Shown: positions 49,875 to 58,610, numbered from the stretch's first letter. The stretch is DNA of 64,000 bases from UBA5216 sp043743335 (GCA_043743335.1 JAYTWR010000031.1:62001-126000), one strand, 5' to 3'. Made by a program: numbers and translations. Notes: generated from the letters alone by a model not told the origin.

Positions 49875-50807
49875 ATGAGTGTACATATAGGTTATTTGCT
49901 GCCCACCCGCGAATCCGTGATGGAAGGGCGGCCCGAGGCCGAGCCGTTGTTGAATCTCGCCGAGCGCGCGGAAAAGCTCGGTTACGATTCTGTGTGGGTG
50001 GGCGATTCGCTGCTGGCGCGTCCGCGTCATGAGCCGATCACTTTGCTGGCTGGCGTGGCCGGGCGTACGCGGCGGGTCAAGCTCGGCACAGCAGTGCTGC
50101 TGCCTGCCTTGCGCAATCCGGTGCTGCTCGCGCATCAGGTGGCGACGCTTGATCAGGTCAGCGCGGGCCGCGTTATTCTTGGCGTAGGAATCGCGAGCGA
50201 TGTACCCAATATACGCGCGGAATTTCGTGCTGCAGGCGTGCCGTTTGAAAAGCGTGTCGGCACGCTGCTGGAAGGCATGCGCTTGTGCAAGGCATTCTGG
50301 AGCGGCAAACCGGTGGATTGGGATGGCCGCTGGCACGTTGAAAAAGGCGTGTTGGCGCCCACGCCGCATCAGCCGGGCGGGCCGCCCATCTGGGGCGGCG
50401 GTTCAGTGCCTGCTGCGCTGGAGCGTGCGGGCAAGTATTTCGATGGCTGGTTCCCCAACGGCCCTGACGCTCCGGTGTGGGGCGAACATTGGCGTCAAGT
50501 GCAGGCGCATGCGCGTGCAGCAGGGCGCAACGCGCCGGAACCCGCTGCGTATCTAACGCTGGCTGTCGATGACAGCACCAGCGTTGCTGAGCAGCGCATC
50601 AATGATTTCTTGCAAGCCTATTATGGCCGACGCCCCGATGTGCTGAAAAAAACACAGGCGTGTTTTGCTGGGCCAGCCAGCGCGGCTGCAGATTGGCTCA
50701 ACGGCTATGTGCAGCAGGGCGCGCGCAGCTTGGTGCTGCGATTTGCCGGCGATCATGAGCGGCATCTGGATGTGTTCGCCAAGCTGCGCGAGTCGCTGAA
50801 GGTTTGA
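49875..50807 (+). CDS. LLM-class (luciferase-like) flavin-dependent oxidoreductase
   Basis: A 310-residue TIM-barrel flavoprotein: IGYLLPTRESVMEG, LAERAEKLGYDSVWVGDSLL, VKLGTAVLLPALRNPVLLAH, QVSAGRVILGVGIASD and GPPIWGGGSVPAALERAGKY. Members use FMN or F420 with diverse substrates. ATG 49875 was chosen; an in-frame ATG at 49833 adds 14 non-conserved residues. It may be transcribed with the MFS gene 52 bases downstream. Confidence 0.87.
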   Translation: MSVHIGYLLPTRESVMEGRPEAEPLLNLAERAEKLGYDSVWVGDSLLARPRHEPITLLAGVAGRTRRVKLGTAVLLPALRNPVLLAHQVATLDQVSAGRVILGVGIASDVPNIRAEFRAAGVPFEKRVGTLLEGMRLCKAFWSGKPVDWDGRWHVEKGVLAPTPHQPGGPPIWGGGSVPAALERAGKYFDGWFPNGPDAPVWGEHWRQVQAHARAAGRNAPEPAAYLTLAVDDSTSVAEQRINDFLQAYYGRRPDVLKKTQACFAGPASAAADWLNGYVQQGARSLVLRFAGDHERHLDVFAKLRESLKV

Positions 50808-50859
50808 CGAGACCTTGCATGTGTTCTCGTAACGGCGGCCAGCGGGTGCGCGACAGGCC

Positions 50860-52044
50860 GTGAACCAGCTCCTGCTCGCCTTGGGGGCGATGTTCCTGCA
50901 GCAAACGTTTATCGCCTTGGGCCGGTCGCTGCCAGCAGTGATTGCGCCAGCGATTATTGCGGATCTGCATCTGCCGCCAGCGTGGATCGGTATCTATTTT
51001 GCGCTGACGGCGCTGGCTTCGCTCGTGGTGCAATTGGGCTGCGGCAGTTTCATCGTGCGCTACGGTGCTTTACGCATGAGCCAGTGGGCGCTGGTGCTGG
51101 TGGCGGCGGGCAGTGCGTTGGCGACGCTGGGCACCCCTTGGGCGCTCACGCTGTCGGCGATCATCGCTGGCGGTGGTGGCGCGGTGTCTACGCCGGCCAG
51201 CTCGCACCTGCTGGCGCGCTGTTCATCGGCGCGTTATTTGCCCTTGGTTTTTTCCATCAAACAAACGGCGGTGCCGGCGGGGCTGCTGCTGGCCGGGGCA
51301 TTTGCGCCACAGTTGACCGAACTCATGGGTTGGCGCGCCACCATGCTTTATTGTGCGGTGGCGTGCGTGGCGTTCGCAGTCATGTTGCAACCGCTACGCA
51401 ACGGCTTTGACAATGATCGAGTGGTGACGCGCACCTTCAAGTTCTCGGATTTCCGATCGACGCTGGTCTCCGTGATGGGCACGCCCAATTTGCGAGCGCT
51501 GTCTTTTGCCTGCCTCGCGTTCAATGGCTTGCAGGCGACCGCGACGGCGTATTTCGTGGTCTACCTGACAACCATCGGCTACACGCCCGTGGCGGCGGGC
51601 TTTGTGTTTTCAGTCGCGGTGGCGGTGGCCGTGCCTTGCCGTATTTTGTGGGGCTGGTTAGGCAGCAGCTATGTGTCGTCGCGTGTGATGATGGCGGGTT
51701 TGGCGTTGGGCATGGCCGCCAGCGCGGTTGCGCTCGCTTTCTGCGGCGCGGGCTGGCCCGTGCTGCTGACGGGGCTGATCGCCTGTGTGTTGAGCGCCAC
51801 CGCATTTTCCTGGCACGGCATTTTGCTGGCGGAAGCCGCGCGCGCGGCACCGGTAGATATGCGTGGCGGCGTTACAGGGGGCGTGCTGTCTTTCGGCCAA
51901 GTCGGCGCGTTGAGTTTACCGTTACTTTATTCGGGGCTGCTGGATACCACCGGCAGCTACGGTATCGGCTTTATCATGTGCGGCATCCCGGCCTTGCTGG
52001 TGGGCGTGGTGTTATTGCGCCAACGCGAAGGTGCGTTGCGTTGA
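50860..52044 (+). CDS. Major facilitator superfamily transporter
   Basis: A 394-residue protein with about twelve hydrophobic helices. The start is GTG 50860 (MNQLLLALGAMFLQQTFIAL). The loop 2-3 region is GSFIVRYGALRMSQWALVLV, and helix 5 carries FSIKQTAVPAGLLLAGA, a pattern seen in CynX/NIMT-like and organic-anion MFS members. The substrate is unknown; the LLM oxidoreductase upstream and a second MFS gene downstream suggest linked roles. Confidence 0.85.
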   Translation: MNQLLLALGAMFLQQTFIALGRSLPAVIAPAIIADLHLPPAWIGIYFALTALASLVVQLGCGSFIVRYGALRMSQWALVLVAAGSALATLGTPWALTLSAIIAGGGGAVSTPASSHLLARCSSARYLPLVFSIKQTAVPAGLLLAGAFAPQLTELMGWRATMLYCAVACVAFAVMLQPLRNGFDNDRVVTRTFKFSDFRSTLVSVMGTPNLRALSFACLAFNGLQATATAYFVVYLTTIGYTPVAAGFVFSVAVAVAVPCRILWGWLGSSYVSSRVMMAGLALGMAASAVALAFCGAGWPVLLTGLIACVLSATAFSWHGILLAEAARAAPVDMRGGVTGGVLSFGQVGALSLPLLYSGLLDTTGSYGIGFIMCGIPALLVGVVLLRQREGALR

Positions 52045-52143
52045 TCGAACCCGTGCGCGCGGTGACGCCCGCAGCGCCACGCGTTACCATCGGCGTATCC
52101 CTTGTACGTTACCGATGACTTCTGCAGAAAGAACCCCCGTCAA

Positions 52144-53316
52144 TTGAATCGAAATCTCTGGCTGATGGCCGTGGCACAAGGCCTGTTTCTCACCAACAAC
52201 GTGTTGTTTGTCGCGGTCAACGGGCTGGTGGGTTTGTCGCTCGCGCCGCATAACTGGATGGCGACGCTGCCGATTGTGGGCTATGTGATTGGCGGTGCGG
52301 CCTCCACCGGGCCAGTGGCTTGGTCGCAGGCGCGCTGGGGGCGCAAAGTGTCGTTTCAGATTGGGCTGGTGGTGGCTTTTTTCTCCACCCTGTTGGCGAC
52401 GTTTGCCATCCTCAATTCGAGCTTTTGGCTGTTGGTATCGGCGACCGTGATCGCCGGGTACTACAGCGCTAACGGGCAGTTGTATCGTTTTGCTGCTGCC
52501 GAGTTGGCAAAGCCCGATTACCGTGAACGCGCGGTGTCGATGGTGCTGGCGGGCGGGCTCATTGGTGGCGTCGCAGGCCCCAACTTGGCGAAATGGACGC
52601 AACATTGGGGCGCAGTGCCGTTCGCCGGCGCGTATGCCACGCTGGCCGTGGTCGCGTTGATCGCCATGGCTGTCGTGTCGATGGTGGATTTCCCGCCGGT
52701 ACCGCCGAAGAAAACGGGCGCGGATGGCGGGCGCCCGTTGAGCGTCATCATGCGCCAGCCGGTGTTTATTGTCAGCACGGCGGCGGCGGCGTGCGGCTAT
52801 GGCGTGATGAATATTTTGATGGCGGCTTCACCCATCGCCATGCAGGTGTGCGGCCACCCGTTTGCTGATGCGGCGCTGGTGCTCGAGTGGCACGTGATCG
52901 GCATGTTTGCGCCGGGTTTTTTTACCGGGCACTTGATCAAGCGGTACGGCGCGGTGACGATCATGTCCGTGGGTGTGGCGCTGAATTTTCTGTGCATAGT
53001 AATCGCGCTGGCAGGTGTGGATGTGATGCACTTTCTGGCATCGATGTTCATCGTCGGCGTGGGCTGGAACTTTTTGTTCACCGCCGGCACCGCACTGTCG
53101 CTTAAGGCCTACGAGCCTGAAGAAAAAGACAAAGCCCAAGGCGCGATCAATTTTTGCGTGTTTGCGCTGATGATGATTTCGTCGTTCTCCTCCGGCGCGC
53201 TAGTGACCACCAACGGCTGGTCGGTGCTGAACTACACGGCGTTGATCCCGGTGACCCTGATGGGGGCCGCGGTGCTGTGGTATGGGCTGCGGGAGCGGGG
53301 TTTGCGGGCAGCTTAA
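52144..53316 (+). CDS. Major facilitator superfamily transporter
   Basis: A 390-residue twelve-helix transporter: NRNLWLMAVAQGLFLTNNVL, FVAVNGLVGLSLAPHNWMAT, GRKVSFQIGLVVAFFSTLLA and the late AYEPEEKDKAQGAINFCVFA. The start is uncertain. TTG 52144 gives the best N-terminus. A mini-ORF from ATG 52115 (MTSAERTPVN) ends in a TGA that overlaps this TTG (TTGA), and TTG 52102 is in frame further up. No good Shine-Dalgarno sequence precedes any of them. A frameshift at 52140-52147 is possible. Confidence 0.82.
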   Translation: MNRNLWLMAVAQGLFLTNNVLFVAVNGLVGLSLAPHNWMATLPIVGYVIGGAASTGPVAWSQARWGRKVSFQIGLVVAFFSTLLATFAILNSSFWLLVSATVIAGYYSANGQLYRFAAAELAKPDYRERAVSMVLAGGLIGGVAGPNLAKWTQHWGAVPFAGAYATLAVVALIAMAVVSMVDFPPVPPKKTGADGGRPLSVIMRQPVFIVSTAAAACGYGVMNILMAASPIAMQVCGHPFADAALVLEWHVIGMFAPGFFTGHLIKRYGAVTIMSVGVALNFLCIVIALAGVDVMHFLASMFIVGVGWNFLFTAGTALSLKAYEPEEKDKAQGAINFCVFALMMISSFSSGALVTTNGWSVLNYTALIPVTLMGAAVLWYGLRERGLRAA

Positions 53317-53345
53317 TGACTGATGACTGGGTGGCGCGCCCATAA

Positions 53346-53372
53346 AAAAGGGTGCGAATGTCGCACCCTTTT
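53346..53372. terminator. Strong Rho-independent terminator
   Basis: AAGGGTGCGA (53348-53357) pairs perfectly with TCGCACCCTT (53361-53370) over an ATG loop. Flanking A and T runs extend the stem and give TTTT on the plus strand and an A-run (T-run on minus) on the other side. It serves both the MFS gene and the convergent minus-strand gene ending at 53406. Confidence 0.9.
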
Positions 53373-53405
53373 CACGATGAAGGCGGCTGCGCCGCCGGAC
53401 GCACC

Positions 53406-54470
53406 CTACGCTACCTTGGCCCGATTCTTCGCCAGCCACCCATCCACCAGCACCACCGTTTGATCCAGCACATCCAGTTGCATGCCTTTGGATTTGGCAA
53501 TGGATTGCACGAGGCGATCCACGCGCTCGATGTTGGGCGCGCCGGCGGCCAGTGCGCGGGCAGCAGAGGACGGTGCCAGCAGTGACTCAGCGGCTTTGGC
53601 GTATTTTTCAAACGGCACCATGTCGCGCGCGTCGGCACCCAGCGATACGCACAGCTTGACTACCCACTCGTAGACGGCGCGTGAGGCTTCGATGTCGCTG
53701 TGTACGGCGTCTTTGATTGGGCGCATGGCGTCTTTTTGCACGCAGCGGTAGTTGCCTGCGCACAGCATGGCCCATTTCGCCAGGGGCACAAACACAGAGT
53801 CGTGTACTTTTAGTTTTACCGGCAATTCGATGGGGCTGCCGCCGACATCAAAGCGCGAGGCATCCACGTCTTTTTCCAGCACGCGCAAAACTGCCGTGTG
53901 CGCGTCCGATTCAAAGCGTGCCGATTTGAAGTTGGTCGGCAGCCGCACTTGCAGCACGTTGACTTTGTCTTCGGGCGGGCGAAAGGCTTGCGGGTCGGGG
54001 CTGCACAGTGTCATCGTGGCCGGATCGAAGCTGTCCCACACGGCGGCTTCGGTGTAGCAATCGCGGATGGCATTGGCGTCAATGGATTTGATGCGCTTCA
54101 AGTACGGTAGCGGCGGCATGTTCATGATCGACATCACCGGCTTACGTGATTTAGCTACCGCATCCAGCAGTTCGCGTACGCCGGGCGAACGGTATTGCGG
54201 CTCTTGCATGGCGAGCACCACGAGATCATAGTTGCCGGGCGTAAACGCAGTGGTGCCGCCAGCGGCCATTTTGCCTGTCAGCTTTTTCGAATTGACTTCC
54301 ACCAAGCCGTCGCGGCCCTTAACCGGCATGCGGATGACAGCACCTTCGCTGTTGATCAAATCCGCTTCGGCGGGCAGGCACACGAGATCGACGTTATGAC
54401 CGGCCAACGCCAGTTTGGTGCCGAGCAGCGAGCCGTACGATGCGCCCATGATTAAAATTTTGTAAGCCAT
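53406..54470 (-). CDS. Ketopantoate-reductase-like (ApbA/PanE fold) oxidoreductase
   Basis: A 354-residue protein starting KILIMGASYGSLLGTKLALA, a dinucleotide-binding glycine motif. DLVVLAMQEPQYRSPGVREL and VMSIMNMPPLPYLKRI fit the ApbA N-domain. The C-terminal half is helical (PVKLKVHDSVFVPLAKWAML), as in 6-phosphogluconate-dehydrogenase-like folds. The protein is longer than PanE (about 300), so it is probably a paralogue with another 2-oxoacid substrate rather than the pantothenate enzyme. Confidence 0.72.
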   Translation of the reverse strand: MAYKILIMGASYGSLLGTKLALAGHNVDLVCLPAEADLINSEGAVIRMPVKGRDGLVEVNSKKLTGKMAAGGTTAFTPGNYDLVVLAMQEPQYRSPGVRELLDAVAKSRKPVMSIMNMPPLPYLKRIKSIDANAIRDCYTEAAVWDSFDPATMTLCSPDPQAFRPPEDKVNVLQVRLPTNFKSARFESDAHTAVLRVLEKDVDASRFDVGGSPIELPVKLKVHDSVFVPLAKWAMLCAGNYRCVQKDAMRPIKDAVHSDIEASRAVYEWVVKLCVSLGADARDMVPFEKYAKAAESLLAPSSAARALAAGAPNIERVDRLVQSIAKSKGMQLDVLDQTVVLVDGWLAKNRAKVA

Positions 54471-54594
54471 AATTAAACCTCGTTCTTGAGTTGGAATGGT
54501 GGGTGTATTTGATGGATGTATGTATGGATGTATTCAGGCAAGCGATGCTAACCAATACGCCCGCAGGGCGCAATCACACAGACTGCGTTAGCGG

Positions 54595-55587
54595 CTAATC
54601 GGCCTTGATGCCCGCCGCCTTGATTAGGCGTGACCATTTTACTAATTCTGACTGAATGTAGCCCGCAAACGCCGGAGCATTTTTGACAGCGGGTTCCAGC
54701 CCGGCGTTGAGCAGCGCTTCGCGCACGTCCGGCAGCGCCATGGCCGCCACCGCCTCTTGATACATGCGATCGACAATCGCTGCCGGTGTTTTTGCCGGAA
54801 ACGCAATGCCCAGCCAGCCGCTCGCCTCAAAGCCGGGGTAGCCGCCTTCTGCCATGCTGGGCACGTCGGGCAATATCGGCGAGCGTTTGAGGCTGGTGAC
54901 GCCCAAGCCGCGCAGTTTGCCGGATTTTACGTGCGGTGCGCCGGTGGAGATGACGCCGGCAAGATAATCCACTTGTCCCGACATCGCATCGATCACCGCG
55001 GGCCCGCCGCCTTTGTAGGGCACGTTGGTGACGCGTATGCCGGCGGTGGCTTTGAACAGCTCAAATGCCAGATGCGCAATGCTACCGGTGCCGGGATTGG
55101 CCACGGTGATTTTGTCGGGCTGCTGTTTGGCGCGCGCCACAAATTCCTTCAGCGTTTTGGCCGGTGCGCCAGGGTGGGTCGAGAGCAGGCTGCTCACATC
55201 CACCAGTTGCGCCACGGGAGCGAAATCTTTGACCGGATCGTAAGGCAGCTTGCCCAGCAGCGTAGGGCTCATGGCGAGCGATGCCACAGAGGCCAGCACC
55301 ATGGTGTAGCCGTCCGGTGTGGCCTTGGCTGCGAGATCATGCGCGATATTGCCGCCGGCACCAGCGCGATTGTCCACGACGACTTGCTGACCCAAGCGTG
55401 GTGCCATGCGCGCCGCGACCACGCGCGCGACCAGATCGTTCGCGCCGCCGGGGGCAAATCCGACGAGAAAACGCACGGGCTTGGCCGGGTAGGTTTCTGC
55501 CGCGAGCGCTGATGGCGCGAGGCAGAGCATGGCAGCCGCCATGGACACGGCTGGTAGAAGTCTTGCGGGTAAGCGTGATGTGTTCAT
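54595..55587 (-). CDS. Bug/TctC-family tripartite tricarboxylate receptor
   Basis: A 330-residue periplasmic binding protein. Signal peptide from MNTSRLPARLLPAVSMAAAM to about ALA. Mature segments: KPVRFLVGFAPGGANDLVAR, VVVDNRAGAGGNIAHDLAAK, LPYDPVKDFAPVAQLVDVSS, TNVPYKGGGPAVIDAMSGQV and C-terminal SELVKWSRLIKAAGIKAD. The start at 55587 was chosen because the longer frame places 35 residues before the signal. Divergent from a heme-binding-like gene. The ligand is unknown. Confidence 0.92.
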   Translation of the reverse strand: MNTSRLPARLLPAVSMAAAMLCLAPSALAAETYPAKPVRFLVGFAPGGANDLVARVVAARMAPRLGQQVVVDNRAGAGGNIAHDLAAKATPDGYTMVLASVASLAMSPTLLGKLPYDPVKDFAPVAQLVDVSSLLSTHPGAPAKTLKEFVARAKQQPDKITVANPGTGSIAHLAFELFKATAGIRVTNVPYKGGGPAVIDAMSGQVDYLAGVISTGAPHVKSGKLRGLGVTSLKRSPILPDVPSMAEGGYPGFEASGWLGIAFPAKTPAAIVDRMYQEAVAAMALPDVREALLNAGLEPAVKNAPAFAGYIQSELVKWSRLIKAAGIKAD

Positions 55588-55618
55588 GATTTTCTCAATG
55601 CGCGCATTGTAGATGAAG

Positions 55619-55665
55619 CGCCGCCAGAAATGGCGGCGGCTATAATTCACCTTCTCAAGGAGAAG
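55619..55665 (+). promoter_or_regulatory. Hairpin, -10 box and sequestered ribosome site before the GlcG-like gene
   Basis: CGCCGCCA/TGGCGGCG (55619-55638, GAAA loop) is followed two bases later by a perfect TATAAT at 55641-55646. A good -35 is not visible; the hairpin occupies that region and could be an operator. CTTCTC (55651-55656) pairs with GAGAAG (55660-55665), which buries the AAGGAG Shine-Dalgarno sequence in a six-pair stem. Confidence 0.5.
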
Positions 55666-55668
55666 CGT

Positions 55669-56136
55669 ATGGCCACCATCACGATGGCGCAAGCCGAAAG
55701 AATCATCGACGCCATACTCGCCCGCGCACGTGAACTGACATGCCGACCCATGGCCGTGGTGGTAGTAGAGCCCGGCGCGATTCCCAAGGCCTATAAAAAA
55801 GAAGACGGTTCAGCCATGCTGCGTTATGAAATGGCGATGGGTAAGGCGTATGCGTCGTTGGCGTTGGGGCGCTCGTCGAGTCTGGTGCGGCTACGTACTG
55901 AAGAGCGCCCGCTGTTTATGGATTTTTTGTTCAAGGCCTCTGAGGATAAAATTTTTGCTGAAGGTGGCGGCATGCTGATACGCGCCGCCGACGGAGAATT
56001 GCTCGGTGCAGTGGGCGTGACCGGCGACACGCAAGAGCAAGACGAGGCGTTGGCGGCGCACGGCATACGCGCGGCGGGTTTGAAGACGGATGATGATTGC
56101 GCAGGGCTGGCGCACCCGGTGCGGTTGAAGAATTGA
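55669..56136 (+). CDS. GlcG/HbpS-type heme-binding-family protein
   Basis: A 155-residue protein of the GlcG/HbpS (DUF336-type) family: TMAQAERIIDAILARARELT, MAVVVVEPGAIPKAYKKEDG, GKAYASLALGRSS and EGGGMLIRAADGELLGAVGV followed by TGDTQEQDEALAAHGI. Some members bind heme; others accompany glycolate or hydroxyacid oxidation genes with no known activity. ATG 55669 sits at good distance from AAGGAG. It is divergent from a Bug receptor; an HbpS-like gene beside Bug genes is common in Burkholderiales (recalled). Confidence 0.85.
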   Translation: MATITMAQAERIIDAILARARELTCRPMAVVVVEPGAIPKAYKKEDGSAMLRYEMAMGKAYASLALGRSSSLVRLRTEERPLFMDFLFKASEDKIFAEGGGMLIRAADGELLGAVGVTGDTQEQDEALAAHGIRAAGLKTDDDCAGLAHPVRLKN

Positions 56137-56244
56137 TGTGAATTGATGTAATAGGGGTCGTCGATAGTGCCGCACGTGAAAAAACGTAGCCTGTTGCAAA
56201 CAGCGGTCAATTGCCGTTCCTAGGTTTAACGGCTGTGCGCCGCC

Positions 56245-57219
56245 TCACTCGGCCCTGGCGCCCGACGCCTTGACCACCGCCGCCCACTTCCGGATGTCTT
56301 CGCGCACAAAAGCGCCCAGTTCTGCAGGTGACTTGATCTCGGCCTCCGCACCTAACACGGACAAACGCTTGGCGACCTCGGGCGATTTAAAGTGCGCAGC
56401 GACTTCGGTGTAGAGCCGCGTGACGATAGGCTCAGGCGTGCCGGCCGCCGCGAACAAGCCGTACCACGACGTGACATCGTAGCCCGGCAATCCCGATTCG
56501 CCCACTGACGGCACGTCCGGCAGCAGTGCCGAGCGTTGCGCGCTGGTGACGGCCAGCGCCCGCAGGCGGCCGGCCTTGACCATCGGCAGCGCGGCGGGAA
56601 ATCCCATCGATGCGATTTGCACATGCCCGGCAACCAGATCACTCACAATCTGCCCGGTGCCTTTGTAGGAAATCAACACCATTTTTACACCGCCCTGACT
56701 GTTGAGCAGCTCCATCGCCAAATGATTGGGCGAGGCGTGCGTGCCGCCGTAGTTGAGTTGTGCGGGGCGCGCTTTGGCCAGCGCTATAAGCTGTTTGATG
56801 GATGTCACCGGCAGCGACGGGTGCACAATGATCAGACTGGGAAACGCCGCCAGATTAACGATCGGTGCCAGATCGCGCGCGAAATCGTACGGCAACCTCG
56901 CGTAAAGACTCATGCTGATGGCTTGCGGTACCCCGCCAATGAGCAGGGTATAGCCGTCAGGTTCGGACTTCGCCACGAAATCTGCGCCGATATTGCCACC
57001 GCCGCCGACGCGGTTTTCCACTACCGCCGGCTGGCCGAAACGCTCGTTGAGTCGTTGCGCGGTCATGCGCCCGAGTATGTCGGTCGCGCCGCCCGGCGGA
57101 AACGTCACAATCACGCGCAAGGTGCGGTTCGGATAATTCGGCATAGTTTGCGCGTTGGCTTCGCCCGCCAACCCGTACGTCAGCAGCGCAATGGCGACAA
57201 CAAACAGGGGGCGAACCAT
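56245..57219 (-). CDS. Bug/TctC-family tripartite tricarboxylate receptor
   Basis: A 324-residue receptor. Signal peptide MVRPLFVVAIALLTYGLAGE, cut at about ANA (residue 23). Mature segments: RTLRVIVTFPPGGATDILGR, VVENRVGGGGNIGADFVAKS, ARLPYDFARDLAPIVNLAAF and C-terminal EDIRKWAAVVKASGARAE. ATG 57219 follows AGGAG on the minus strand. The longer upstream frame (to 57366) runs through the AT-rich element and was rejected. Confidence 0.92.
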   Translation of the reverse strand: MVRPLFVVAIALLTYGLAGEANAQTMPNYPNRTLRVIVTFPPGGATDILGRMTAQRLNERFGQPAVVENRVGGGGNIGADFVAKSEPDGYTLLIGGVPQAISMSLYARLPYDFARDLAPIVNLAAFPSLIIVHPSLPVTSIKQLIALAKARPAQLNYGGTHASPNHLAMELLNSQGGVKMVLISYKGTGQIVSDLVAGHVQIASMGFPAALPMVKAGRLRALAVTSAQRSALLPDVPSVGESGLPGYDVTSWYGLFAAAGTPEPIVTRLYTEVAAHFKSPEVAKRLSVLGAEAEIKSPAELGAFVREDIRKWAAVVKASGARAE

Positions 57220-57317
57220 GGCGGTCTCCTGCAAACGCTGCACTTCGAAGCGGTTACAACCACTGCGAAGCCAACGCAAACCCAAAGAAGCTGTGTTCGA
57301 CTGAATCGAGGATGTTC

Positions 57318-57345
57318 CGTAACTAATTGATTTTAAACAGTTTTT
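57318..57345 (-). repeat. AT-rich IHF-like element between two Bug genes
   Basis: Minus strand reads AAAAACTGTTTAAAATCAAT followed by TAGTTAC; the exact IHF consensus is at 57332-57320. It is oriented with transcription, as at 27123 and 46820. Confidence 0.72.
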
Positions 57346-57362
57346 ATGTAGAGAGATTGAAG

Positions 57363-58340
57363 TCACTCTGCCTTGATCCCCGCATCGTCCAGCACTTTGG
57401 CCCAGCGCGCGTACTCCGATTTGATGTAGCTGCTGAACGCCGCCGGCGACGCGCTCGATTGCAGTTCAACGCCTTGGTTTGCAAAACGGCTGCGGATGTC
57501 TGGCGCTTGCGTGAACTTCACGATTTCGCCGTGCACGCGCGCGAGTATTTCTGGCGGTGTGCCTGCCGGTGCGAGCATGCCGTTGAAAATGCTCGCCTGA
57601 AAAGCCGGCACGGTTTCGGCGATTGCGGGCAAATCCGGCAACAGCGCGCTACGCGTGGCGCTGGTGATGCCCAACGCGCGCAGCTTGCCGCCGCGCACAT
57701 GCGCGAGCGAGGTGCTGAGGTTGTCGAATTTCACCGGTACTTGCCCGCCCAGCAAATCAATAATCGCCGGGCCGTCGCCGTTATACGGAATGCGCATGAT
57801 GCGCACGTCGGCCATGCGGGTAAAAAGCGCCAGCGCGAGGTGCGAGCCGGAGCCGTTGCCCGAAGTGCTGCAATTCACTTCGCCGGGACGCGCCTTGGCC
57901 AGCGCGATGAATTCTTTCACGCTTTTCACCGGTAGCGACGGGTGTACCACCAGCATCTGCGGCAGCGTCGCAATTAAACTCACGCCCGCAAAATCGCGCA
58001 CCGGATCGTACGGCGCGTTACGCATCATGCGCGCCGCCACCAGCGCGCTTTGCGCGATCATCACAAAGGTATAGCCATCCGGCGCTGCGCGCGCCACGCT
58101 GCCCAAACCGATAGTGCTGTTGGCACCGGGGCGATTCTCCACAATCATGCGCTGGCCCAAACCCTCGCTCACTTTGTCGGCCACCGAACGACCCATCAAA
58201 TCGAGATTGCCGCCGGGCTGCACCGAGACGACCAAGCGGATCGGGCGCGTGGGGTAGGGTTGCGCGTGCGTGTGGGCCACGCTGCCACAAGCAAGCAGCG
58301 CGATGGCGAACCGCACACTCGACATGCCGTTGCTACGCAT
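57363..58340 (-). CDS. Bug/TctC-family tripartite tricarboxylate receptor
   Basis: A 325-residue receptor. The signal peptide ends near HTHAQ (residue 27). Mature segments: TRPIRLVVSVQPGGNLDLMG, IVENRPGANSTIGLGSVARA, NAPYDPVRDFAGVSLIATLP and C-terminal YARWAKVLDDAGIKAE. The ATG at 58340 overlaps the stop of the VapB-like gene upstream (ATGCGTAG), so the receptor may be translationally coupled to it; ATG 58325 is an alternative start. Confidence 0.9.
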   Translation of the reverse strand: MRSNGMSSVRFAIALLACGSVAHTHAQPYPTRPIRLVVSVQPGGNLDLMGRSVADKVSEGLGQRMIVENRPGANSTIGLGSVARAAPDGYTFVMIAQSALVAARMMRNAPYDPVRDFAGVSLIATLPQMLVVHPSLPVKSVKEFIALAKARPGEVNCSTSGNGSGSHLALALFTRMADVRIMRIPYNGDGPAIIDLLGGQVPVKFDNLSTSLAHVRGGKLRALGITSATRSALLPDLPAIAETVPAFQASIFNGMLAPAGTPPEILARVHGEIVKFTQAPDIRSRFANQGVELQSSASPAAFSSYIKSEYARWAKVLDDAGIKAE

Positions 58341-58572
58341 CGGCCCAATTCTCCAGTTTCAATCCGTCGATACGCTGAAACTCACGCACGTTGTTCGTGA
58401 CCATCACCATTTCGGCCCACCACTCGTTTTTGTCGAGCTTGGGCCGCAGGATCACCGCGTCACCTTGCCGTTCGATGAGCACCTCTTTGGTGTTGAATCG
58501 ATAGGCTTTGGGCAAGCGCACGGCTTGGCTGCGACCGGTGGTAAAAACTTTGGCGGTGTCGGAAGCGTTCAT
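58333..58572 (-). CDS. VapB-type antitoxin fused to the tail of VapC (deleted toxin-antitoxin operon)
   Basis: A 79-residue protein. Residues 6-45 are a standard AbrB-like VapB: AKVFTTGRSQAVRLPKAYRF, then EVLIERQGDAVILRP. Residues 55-79 (MVMVTNNVREFQRIDGLKLE then NWADA) are not VapB but match the last strand and helix of VapC PIN toxins (LVTNNxREFxRVxGLxxENW). The toxin start and its acidic nuclease residues are gone. An in-frame deletion of most of vapC explains this. DNA binding may remain; toxin activity cannot. ATG 58572 is preceded by AAAGGT. Confidence 0.8.
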   Translation of the reverse strand: MNASDTAKVFTTGRSQAVRLPKAYRFNTKEVLIERQGDAVILRPKLDKNEWWAEMVMVTNNVREFQRIDGLKLENWADA

Positions 58573-58610
58573 GATGCTACCTTTCAGGTGATACATATCA
58601 CCAATGTCAC

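Noticed and set aside
54757..55512. Plus-strand open frame opposite a Bug gene
   Set aside because: Arg/His/Gly-rich antisense shadow; the minus-strand Bug gene is certain.
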